Positions 18,962-26,615 of a DNA stretch of 64,000 nucleotides are shown piece by piece. The number at the start of each line of letters is the position of its first letter. The first letter of the stretch is position 1. Made by a program: the position numbers and the translations under genes. The notes under the pieces are model-generated. The model had not been told where the DNA came from. It saw only the letters and a program-made list of their open reading frames with translations, and did no database searches. The stretch comes from an uncultured Bacteroidales bacterium (GTDB lineage Bacteria; Bacteroidota; Bacteroidia; Bacteroidales; UBA932), in contig CAMYVB010000001.1 of the NCBI GenBank assembly GCA_947302175.1, positions 154,397 to 218,396 of the forward strand, written 5' to 3'.

Positions 18962-19909
18962 ATGGAAGAAGAAAAGAAACTCTACCCGCTGGTTCTCATC
19001 CCCGTCGAGGATCCTCCGGGCGAAATATGGCACCTCGCAGATATGGGATACCCCGATTCCATGATACGTGACGGCTATCTTTCCACGGATATACTCTCCG
19101 AGGTTATGGACGTGTATATGGACCGCATAGTCGGGGAAAAGGCCTTCGCCTCTTTCGGAAGGCAATTCCCGGTGATGCTTAAGACCCTGAAGAACAAGCA
19201 GGGAACGCCCCTTCTGGTGCATCCCGACGACGAGACCGCATTCCAGCGTTTCGATTTCCTTGGAAAAGCCAAGCTGTGGTATGTTCTTTCCGCTCCTGAG
19301 GGAGCTTGTCTCTACCTCGGTTTCAAGGCCGACACCGCGGCTTCCGACTTCTACAATGCCTGCAAGGATGGAAGTGTGCGGAATCTCCTCAAGGAAGTGC
19401 CGGTCAGGCCGGGCGACTGCTTCAAGATTAACCCCGGCACCGTTCATGCAGCTCCCCAAGGCGTTGAAATACTGGAGATTGCCGAGTCGTCGCCGCTCGA
19501 CTTCCGCATCTTCAACTGGGGAAAGCAGGAGGGCGAAATGGATCCTTTCGATGAGGAACTGACGCTCGAAGCCGCTTTCGACTTCATCAACTATTCAGAA
19601 AGCAAGGTGGTTAAAGCCTCAGAGGACTATTCCGCTGAAGGAGTGAGGTCCCTTTGTGACGGTCCCGAATTCAAAGCAGGGGAGATCAGCTTGTCCTCGC
19701 CGCTGAAAATTGACGCCTCCCAGTCCGGCTCATTCTCGGCATACTATTGCCTCTCGGGCGAAGCCGCAGTGCAAGTTGCAGCTCCCGGGGCTCAGGAGGA
19801 ACTTTTTGCCTTCGCAGCGGGCACAGCCGTCATAGTCCCCGCCGAAGTGGAACAGTTTGTGCTTATACCCCGCCAGGAGAACACGACACTTGTCGAATTA
19901 AGCATATAG
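18962..19909 (+). CDS. manA: Mannose-6-phosphate isomerase, class I type
   Basis: PVMLKTLKNKQGTPLLVHPDDETA, GDCFKINPGTVHA, LEIAESSPLDFRIFNW. Confidence 0.85.
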   Translation: MEEEKKLYPLVLIPVEDPPGEIWHLADMGYPDSMIRDGYLSTDILSEVMDVYMDRIVGEKAFASFGRQFPVMLKTLKNKQGTPLLVHPDDETAFQRFDFLGKAKLWYVLSAPEGACLYLGFKADTAASDFYNACKDGSVRNLLKEVPVRPGDCFKINPGTVHAAPQGVEILEIAESSPLDFRIFNWGKQEGEMDPFDEELTLEAAFDFINYSESKVVKASEDYSAEGVRSLCDGPEFKAGEISLSSPLKIDASQSGSFSAYYCLSGEAAVQVAAPGAQEELFAFAAGTAVIVPAEVEQFVLIPRQENTTLVELSI

Positions 19910-19914
19910 ACAAA

Positions 19915-20325
19915 ATGGCAGACTCGGTAAGGATAGATAAATATGTGTGGGCAATACGCCTGTACAAGACCAGGAGCGACGCTACGGACGCCTGCAACGG
20001 CAACAAGGTCCAGATAAACGGAAGCCCCGCGAAGCCCTCTAAGGCCGTTAAAATCGGCGATAGCATCTCCGTGCGCAAGGGTAGCGCCCTGATGAGTTAC
20101 AAGGTTTTGCAGCTAACGGAGAACCGCCTCGGGGCCAAGCTCGTCCCCGAATTCGCAGAGAATACTACTCCCCAGTCGGAGCTTGACAAGCTTCACGCTC
20201 CGGTCGAGACTTTCTTCGTGAGGCGCGAACGCGGTGAGGGCCGTCCCACCAAGAAGGAAAGACGCGACATGGATGCCCTCTGGGACGGATTCGTCCCTGA
20301 GGGCGACGACGATTTTGACGATTAA
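19915..20325 (+). CDS. hslR: S4-domain RNA-binding protein (Hsp15/HslR-like)
   Basis: VRIDKYVWAIRLYKTRSDATDACNGNKVQINGSPAKPSKAVKIGDSISV; start corrected from 19747. Confidence 0.85.
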   Translation: MADSVRIDKYVWAIRLYKTRSDATDACNGNKVQINGSPAKPSKAVKIGDSISVRKGSALMSYKVLQLTENRLGAKLVPEFAENTTPQSELDKLHAPVETFFVRRERGEGRPTKKERRDMDALWDGFVPEGDDDFDD

Positions 20326-20346
20326 ACATTTAAGCAACGATAGACT

Positions 20347-21012
20347 ATGGATCTTTGGTATATACTGATACTAATCACCGTCCTGAGCTTCGCGGTGCAG
20401 GCTATGCTCCAGAGGCGTTTCAGGAAATACAGCGCGGTGCGCACGGGCATTACCGGGGCGGAAGTCGCTGCCAGGATGCTTCGCGACAACGGCATCACAG
20501 ACGTCCGCATAGACAGTATTCCCGGCGAACTGACAGACCATTACGACCCCGAAACGAAAACTCTCAACCTGAGCGAGGCCGTCTATGGGCAGCGCAACAT
20601 AGCCGCAGCCGCAGTTGCGGCGCATGAGTGCGGCCATGCCGTTCAACACGCGAGCGGATACGCTCCGCTGCGCCTTCGCACTTCGCTCGTGAAGGTCGTT
20701 TCTTTTTCGAACAGGTATGTGTCCTGGGTCCTTCTCCTTGGTCTCCTGCTGATAAAAGTGACCCCCTCACTCCTGTGGCTGGGCATAGCGCTTTTCGCGG
20801 CATCCACCCTTTTCAGCATAGTCACCTTGCCTGTCGAAATTAACGCAAGCGAACGCGCAGTCGCCTGGCTTGAGAGCTCGGGCATAGCGACATACGAGAC
20901 CAAGCCCATGGCCGCCGATGCCCTTCGCTGGGCAGCTTATACTTACGTAATCGCCGCCCTGGGCTCGATTGCGACCCTTCTCTATTACATAGGAATAGCA
21001 AGAAACAGATAA
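20347..21012 (+). CDS. Zinc metallopeptidase, YugP/Zn_peptidase_2 family
   Basis: HECGHAVQHASGYAPLRLR, ALRWAAYTYVIAALGSIATLLYY C-terminus. Confidence 0.88.
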   Translation: MDLWYILILITVLSFAVQAMLQRRFRKYSAVRTGITGAEVAARMLRDNGITDVRIDSIPGELTDHYDPETKTLNLSEAVYGQRNIAAAAVAAHECGHAVQHASGYAPLRLRTSLVKVVSFSNRYVSWVLLLGLLLIKVTPSLLWLGIALFAASTLFSIVTLPVEINASERAVAWLESSGIATYETKPMAADALRWAAYTYVIAALGSIATLLYYIGIARNR

Positions 21013-21014
21013 TC

Positions 21015-21584
21015 ATGAAAGGAGCACTGATTTTCCTCGCCGACGGTTTCGAAGACATCGAAGCCCTTGCCACCAGGGACGTTTTACTAAGGGGCGGAGT
21101 CCCCGTGCAGCTGGTCGGAATTGCGGATGACCCGTTCGTCGTTTCCGCCCACAGCCTTGCGGTCGGAGTAGACTGCATGCTGGGCGATTTTGACAACGAG
21201 CCTGCAGACTCTTCAGAAGACATTATGATCTTCCCCGGCGGCATGCCCGGCGCCGCAAATCTTTCCGGGTGCAAAAAGCTTGTCAGCATGATGGACGAGC
21301 ACTATGCCACGGGAGGTACTCTTGCCGCCATTTGCGCCGCTCCCGGCCTCGTCCTTTCCAAGTTGGATAAGCTCCCTGAAGGGCTGGAGTTCACCTGCTA
21401 CGACGGTTTCCAGAGCGCCCTTGAAGAAAGGGGAGCAGAGTTCCTTGCCAAACCTGCAGTAAACTGTGAGCGCATCATCACAGGCCGCGGCCCCGGACAC
21501 ACAAAAGCTTTCGCCCTGGAGATACTGAAGGCTCTGAAGGGTGAGGCTGTCGCAGAAAAGGTGCGTCAGGGGATGGAACTCTGA
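21015..21584 (+). CDS. DJ-1/PfpI family protein
   Basis: ALIFLADGFEDIEALATRDVLLRGG, FPGGMPGAANL, LAAICAAPGLVL nucleophile-elbow Cys, GRGPGHTKAFALEIL. Confidence 0.92.
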   Translation: MKGALIFLADGFEDIEALATRDVLLRGGVPVQLVGIADDPFVVSAHSLAVGVDCMLGDFDNEPADSSEDIMIFPGGMPGAANLSGCKKLVSMMDEHYATGGTLAAICAAPGLVLSKLDKLPEGLEFTCYDGFQSALEERGAEFLAKPAVNCERIITGRGPGHTKAFALEILKALKGEAVAEKVRQGMEL

Positions 21585-21589
21585 CGTCG

Positions 21590-21608
21590 AATAAGCCGTC
21601 CGCTTATT
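21590..21608. terminator. Possible weak convergent terminator
   Basis: AATAAGC-cgtcc-GCTTATT; no strong U tract. Confidence 0.35.
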
Positions 21609-22740
21609 TCCTGATGATTACCCGCTGTATGCGGCGGGGAACGGAGGTGAGAATCTCGTAGGGGATGGTATCCAGAATCCCTGCGAGCTCCTCTGCGCTG
21701 GGATCTTTACCGAAAATAGTGACTGTGTCGCCGACGGAGGCTTCTACGCCGGTGATGTCGAGCATGGTCATATCCATGCAGATGTTCCCTATGGTGGGAA
21801 CCCTTTTGCCGTTGAGAAGGAAGGAAGCGCGGCCGCATCCCAGGTGGCGGTCCAGGCCGTCGGCATAGCCGGCGGGGATGGTGGCGATTACCGTGCCTTC
21901 GGGGGCAACTATGCCGTGACGGCCATAGCCTATGGTGCCGTCGCCCTTGTGCAATGTCTTGATTTGTAGTATTTTGACCTTTAGCGACGCAATGGGCCTG
22001 AGGCCGGCGGGGGACTTGACTCCTTCGGGCCTTATGACGGGGTCTATGCCGTAAATACCAATCCCCAGGCGCACCATGTCAAACTGGTACTCGGGGAATC
22101 TTTCTATGCCGGCGGAATTGAGCAGGTGCCAGATGGGATGATAGCCTATGCTCTGCTCTATTACTGTCGCTCCCTTGATGAAAGTATCTATCTGGAAGCG
22201 GGTGTATTCGTCCTCGGAAGGGTCGTCGGCGACGGCGAGGTGCGAATAGACGGAGCGCACCGTTATCTCGGGGGACTCTGCGAGAAAGGCGCAGAGGGCC
22301 GGGAGTTCATCGGCCATGAAGCCGAGACGGTGCATTCCGCTGTCGATCTTTAAGTGTACGGGGAATCCCTTTACGCCCCGCCGCCTGAGGACGTCCCTCA
22401 GGGCGGCGAGGGTGTAGAGATTGGGTATGCCGGGCTCGAGCTTCTTGTCGAGCATCTCGTCGAAGAAATCGGTGCCTGTGGTGAGCACCATGATGGGCAT
22501 GGAAATGCCGGCCTGGCGCAGCTCTATGCCTTCGACGGGAAGGGCCACTGCGAGATAGTCGGCTCCAGCCTGCTGGAGAAGGGATGCTACCTGAACGGCG
22601 CCGTGGCCGTAGGCGTTGGCTTTGACCAGCACCAGCATACGGGTGGAAGAGCTGAGACGCGAGCGGAAGTACCTGTAGTTGTACAGAAGGTCCGGAGCGC
22701 TCAGCTCAAGCCTTGTGAAATCTTCGGCGTGGCCGGTCAT
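21604..22740 (-). CDS. alr: Alanine racemase
   Basis: VKANAYGHGAVQVA PLP-Lys motif, HLKIDSGMHRLGF, IGYGRHGIVAPEGTVIATIPAGYADG, ICMDMTMLD. Confidence 0.95.
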   Translation of the reverse strand: MTGHAEDFTRLELSAPDLLYNYRYFRSRLSSSTRMLVLVKANAYGHGAVQVASLLQQAGADYLAVALPVEGIELRQAGISMPIMVLTTGTDFFDEMLDKKLEPGIPNLYTLAALRDVLRRRGVKGFPVHLKIDSGMHRLGFMADELPALCAFLAESPEITVRSVYSHLAVADDPSEDEYTRFQIDTFIKGATVIEQSIGYHPIWHLLNSAGIERFPEYQFDMVRLGIGIYGIDPVIRPEGVKSPAGLRPIASLKVKILQIKTLHKGDGTIGYGRHGIVAPEGTVIATIPAGYADGLDRHLGCGRASFLLNGKRVPTIGNICMDMTMLDITGVEASVGDTVTIFGKDPSAEELAGILDTIPYEILTSVPRRIQRVIIRK

Positions 22741-22749
22741 TGAAGGGGA

Positions 22750-23304
22750 TTATTCTCCGAAGTACCTCTTAAGGAGGCCCTGGAAACCGGCACCGTGACG
22801 GGCCTCGTCCTTGGCCATCTCGTGGACGGTGTCGTGGATGGCGTCGTAGCCGAGCTGCTTGGCCCTGAGGGCGATGGCGAGCTTGCCTTCGCATGCGCCG
22901 GCCTCGGCCTCAGCCCTCTTCTTGAGGTTGGTCTTGGTGTCCCATACGACCTCGCCGAGGAGCTCCGCGAACTTGGCGGCGTGCTCAGCCTCTTCGAAAG
23001 CGTAGCGCTTGAAAGCTTCGGCCACTTCGGGATAGCCTTCCCTTTCAGCCTGGCGGCTCATCGCTAGGTACATGCCCACTTCGGAGCATTCGCCGGTGAA
23101 GTGGTCGTGGAGACCCTGCATGATGATTTCGTCTTCGACCCTTCCGTCGCCGATGTGGTGCTCGCAGGCCCATTTCAGGCTGCCTGCTTCGGGTTTGACT
23201 TCAACGAACTTCTCGGCCTTGGCGTGGCAAATCGGGCACTCTGCGGGGGGATTTTCGCCTTCGTAGACATAACCGCAAACGAGGCATCTGAATTTCTTTT
23301 TCAT
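22750..23304 (-). CDS. Rubrerythrin
   Basis: [27 protein letters not shown] rubredoxin-like domain and EEAEHAAKF / DEARHGAGF diiron motifs. Confidence 0.93.
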   Translation of the reverse strand: MKKKFRCLVCGYVYEGENPPAECPICHAKAEKFVEVKPEAGSLKWACEHHIGDGRVEDEIIMQGLHDHFTGECSEVGMYLAMSRQAEREGYPEVAEAFKRYAFEEAEHAAKFAELLGEVVWDTKTNLKKRAEAEAGACEGKLAIALRAKQLGYDAIHDTVHEMAKDEARHGAGFQGLLKRYFGE

Positions 23305-23342
23305 AACTGTGGTTGTTGTTTAGTGATTCGTGATTATTCATA

Positions 23343-23373
23343 CAAAATTACTTTTTCTTTCCGACTATGCAAA
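23343..23373 (-). promoter_or_regulatory. Rubrerythrin promoter
   Basis: Minus strand TTTG (23373-23370) - N19 - TAATTTTG (23350-23343). Confidence 0.65.
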
Positions 23374-23405
23374 AATATTTCCCGCTTTTGAGTATCTTTG
23401 ACGCT

Positions 23406-24281
23406 ATGACAAAATACTACCAGGTGGCCCTCCACCGCTTCGCCCTTTCCATGCCTTCATCCTCCCCTTTGTGGATGATGGCGTCCCAATACAATCCTTT
23501 CGAAATACCCGAGGCCGAGGATGTTATTTTCTCCCTCGAGATAGTCCCGGAGTATAAGGAGGTGGAAAAGGAGCCCGTGTACACCGAACCACCCTCGGAG
23601 CCTGACCAGACTCGCATAGAAATATACAAGATTGCCTCGGGATGGCGCTTCGAGGCGGCTCCTTCTGCCCGCTCCCGCCGCTGCTGCGTCCTGGACACTA
23701 CTGAAGATTTTTCCAAGGCCACCCTCTGGATGGAGCCTGAAAGGCGCACCGCCCTTTTCTCGCTCAACAATGCCCTTATGGTCCTTTACGCCTTCCGCAC
23801 CGCCGGCATGGGCACCCTTGAGATGCACTCCTCCGTAGTCATGAGAGACGGCAAGGCCTATATGTTCCTTGGCAAGAGCGGCACCGGCAAGAGCACCCAC
23901 AGCCGCCAGTGGCTGGAGACCTTCCCCGGCACCGAGCTTCTCAACGACGACAACCCCATACTCAGGGTCTTCCCCGACGGGTCTGTCATTGTGTACGGCT
24001 CCCCCTGGAGCGGCAAGACCCCCTGTTACCGCAACCTTTCCGCCCCCGTGGGCGCAATAGTTCGCATACGCCAGTGCCCTGAGAACAAGGCTGAGCGCAT
24101 GTCCGTGGTTCAGGCATACGCTTCCCTGTATTCCTCCTGCTCGGGACTAAAGTTCCATAAGGAGATGGCCGACGGCCTGCATGCCGCCCTCGAAGCCGCA
24201 GCCACCCGCGTCCCCTGTTTCGTCCTTGACTGCCGTCCCGACCACGAAGCCGCAGAAGTTTGTTACCAAGCCGTGAAATGA
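23406..24281 (+). CDS. HPr kinase/phosphorylase-like P-loop kinase of an exporter cassette
   Basis: Walker A FLGKSGTGKST, LLNDDNPILRVFPDGSVIVYGSPWSGK. Start 23406 preferred: the track start 23367 lies upstream of the -7 box TATCTTTG (23393-23400). Confidence 0.75.
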   Translation: MTKYYQVALHRFALSMPSSSPLWMMASQYNPFEIPEAEDVIFSLEIVPEYKEVEKEPVYTEPPSEPDQTRIEIYKIASGWRFEAAPSARSRRCCVLDTTEDFSKATLWMEPERRTALFSLNNALMVLYAFRTAGMGTLEMHSSVVMRDGKAYMFLGKSGTGKSTHSRQWLETFPGTELLNDDNPILRVFPDGSVIVYGSPWSGKTPCYRNLSAPVGAIVRIRQCPENKAERMSVVQAYASLYSSCSGLKFHKEMADGLHAALEAAATRVPCFVLDCRPDHEAAEVCYQAVK

Positions 24282-24706
24282 AGACCCTGTCCGTCCCCAA
24301 CGATGTCCTGGCCTCGATGGCTGACGAATACCTTTCCAAAGGGAAGGAGGCCGTTCTGCGCGTCAAGGGCAGGAGCATGCGTCCCTTCCTCAGGGACGAA
24401 ATAGACAGCGTGCGTCTCGTTAAAAAGGACACAGTGGAGGTCGGAGACATGGTTTTTGCGCGCATAGGCGGTTCCCGCTTTGTGCTTCACCGGGTGATAG
24501 GGGTCGAGGGCGAGAGTCTCACCCTCATGGGAGACGGCAATATCAGGGGCACTGAGAACTGCCTTAAGGGCGACGTGCTCGGCACCGTGGTTGAAATCCT
24601 GCCTCCCGACGGCAGGGGCCACGCTCCCGGCAACGGACGCTGGTGGCGCATGCTGCTCCCGCTTAGGCGTTATATATTGTTCATTCTCAAATTTTTCGGA
24701 AGATGA
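24278..24706 (+). CDS. S24/S26-family signal-peptidase-like protein (Ser-His type)
   Basis: KGRSMRPFLRDEIDSV, VGDMVFARIGGSRFVLHRVIGVEGESLTLMGDGN; ATGA overlaps on both sides. Confidence 0.8.
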   Translation: MKTLSVPNDVLASMADEYLSKGKEAVLRVKGRSMRPFLRDEIDSVRLVKKDTVEVGDMVFARIGGSRFVLHRVIGVEGESLTLMGDGNIRGTENCLKGDVLGTVVEILPPDGRGHAPGNGRWWRMLLPLRRYILFILKFFGR

Positions 24707-24972
24707 AGATTGCCGAAGGATTCGTCCTGCGCACATTGGGCAAGGACCATATCGTAGTGGGCGAGGGTCTCGCCCAGGTCAATTTCAACAAGATGGTGTC
24801 CCTCAACGCCAGCGCCGCTTTCCTGTGGAAGGAAGTCGAGGGTAAAGAGTTTACGACTGAGCAGCTCGCCGACCTGCTCGTATCAAAGTACGAGGTGGCG
24901 AGGGAAGTGGCCTTGAAGGACGCCGCCGCCCTCGTGGACAAACTGCTCGAGGCAGGAATACTGGAGGCTTAG
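24703..24972 (+). CDS. PqqD-family protein (RRE-like fold)
   Basis: VNFNKMVSLNASAAFLWKEVEGKEFTTEQLADLLVSKYEVAREVALKDAAALVDKLLEAGIL. Confidence 0.82.
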   Translation: MKIAEGFVLRTLGKDHIVVGEGLAQVNFNKMVSLNASAAFLWKEVEGKEFTTEQLADLLVSKYEVAREVALKDAAALVDKLLEAGILEA

Positions 24973-24979
24973 CGCTGAT

Positions 24980-26611
24980 ATGAAGGATTTCCGCACATGC
25001 ATGAAGGGTCTGCACGCCCTGGTCCGCCCCATCCGGGGAAGGATTGCGCTCTCCGTGATCCTGGGCCTGGTGAGGGTAGCCGCTTCGCTCACGTTCGTGT
25101 GGCTGTGCAAGGTCCTCGTCGATATCGCCTGCGGCCAGAGCGACCGCCCGCTTGGCACCTTCACCCTGCTCCTTGTGCTCGTCATGCTCGTCCAGCTGGG
25201 CGCCAGGGTGGCCTACAATTATTGGGAAGGCCTGATTGACGTCAAGACTCGCCGGGAAGTGCGCAAAAGCCTCTTTAACAGTATTATGCGCAGTTCGTGG
25301 AACGGAGGTGACAAGTTCCATAGCGGCGATGCCGTGAACCGTCTGCAGGAGGACCTGCGCATCGTGCTCGACCTCCTGTGCAGCAGGCTCCCCGACGCCA
25401 TCATAACCTCCTGCCAGCTCCTGGCAGCCTCGTTCTTCCTTTTGAAGCTCTCGCCCAGCCTGGTTTGGGTGCTCCTTGTACTCATGGCAGTGGCAGTCTT
25501 AGGCAGCAAATTGTATTTTGGCCGCCTTCGCCGCCTCACGGCGAGCATACGCGCAAAAGACAGCGAGATTCAGAGCTACATGCAGGAAAACCTGCTGCAT
25601 CGCCCGTTGGTGTTAACTCTCTTCGGCGCCGACAAGGTCGTCGACAGCCTCGATGGTCTGCAAAAGGAATATACCGCTTTCAACGTTTCCCGCCTTGGCT
25701 ACAACGCCGTTGCCAGGGCATTCATGGGCTTCGGCTTCATGGGAGGCTATGCCGCTGCGTTCCTATGGGGCGTGTACGGTATACACAGCGGCGCCGTCAC
25801 TTTCGGCATGATGACCGCCTTCCTGCAGCTGGTGGGCCAGGTCCAGCGCCCCATTGCCGACATGAGCCGCCACATACCCGCCTTCATCAACTCCCTCACT
25901 TCCGTCGAAAGGCTCATGGAGATTAATGAGCTCCCCCGCGAGAAGGACGGTCCCGACGATAGTTTCGACACCGCTCCCGGCATAAGGGTAAGCGGCCTTG
26001 GTTTCACCTATCCCGACGGTGTGAGACCGGTCATCAGCGGTCTTAGCTACGACTTCCGTCCAGGCACCACGACTGTCATCACCGGCCGCACGGGCGCGGG
26101 CAAGAGCACGCTCGTCAAAATTATGCTGGGCCTTATGGACCCTTCGGAAGGGACGGTCGAAATATACGACGACACCCGCAGCAGCACCGTCTCAGCCCTA
26201 ACGCGCTGCAACTTCCTCTATGTTCCCCAGGGCAACAGCCTTATGAGCGGCACCATACGCGAAAACCTCCTCCTTGCCGACCCCGATGCGGACGAGGAAA
26301 GCATGAAACGCGCGCTGCACATCGCTGCGGCAGATTTCGTCTTCTCTCTGCCCGATGGGCTCAATACCCCCTGCCGCGAAGCCGGCGGAGGCCTTAGCGA
26401 AGGCCAGGCCCAGCGCATAGCCATAGCCCGCGCCCTTCTTCGCAAGGGCGGCGTACTGATACTCGACGAAGCCAGCTCCGCGCTCGACTCCGACACTGAA
26501 ATCCAGCTTCTAGACAATCTTGCAGAGGCATTCAAGGGCAAAAAGACCATAGTTTTCATCTCCCACCGCGACGCCGTGTCACGCTACGCGGACGGCTCGC
26601 TCCAATTCTGA
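24980..26611 (+). CDS. ABC transporter, fused permease and ATPase (exporter type, no C39 domain)
   Basis: Six-TM N-terminus, GRTGAGKST Walker A, LSEGQAQRIAIARALL signature, GVLILDEASSALD Walker B. Confidence 0.93.
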   Translation: MKDFRTCMKGLHALVRPIRGRIALSVILGLVRVAASLTFVWLCKVLVDIACGQSDRPLGTFTLLLVLVMLVQLGARVAYNYWEGLIDVKTRREVRKSLFNSIMRSSWNGGDKFHSGDAVNRLQEDLRIVLDLLCSRLPDAIITSCQLLAASFFLLKLSPSLVWVLLVLMAVAVLGSKLYFGRLRRLTASIRAKDSEIQSYMQENLLHRPLVLTLFGADKVVDSLDGLQKEYTAFNVSRLGYNAVARAFMGFGFMGGYAAAFLWGVYGIHSGAVTFGMMTAFLQLVGQVQRPIADMSRHIPAFINSLTSVERLMEINELPREKDGPDDSFDTAPGIRVSGLGFTYPDGVRPVISGLSYDFRPGTTTVITGRTGAGKSTLVKIMLGLMDPSEGTVEIYDDTRSSTVSALTRCNFLYVPQGNSLMSGTIRENLLLADPDADEESMKRALHIAAADFVFSLPDGLNTPCREAGGGLSEGQAQRIAIARALLRKGGVLILDEASSALDSDTEIQLLDNLAEAFKGKKTIVFISHRDAVSRYADGSLQF

Positions 26612-26615
26612 AGCC

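Noticed and set aside
23367-23405. Upstream start for the HPrK-like kinase
   Set aside because: Lies before the -7 box TATCTTTG at 23393-23400, so it would not be in the mRNA from that promoter.
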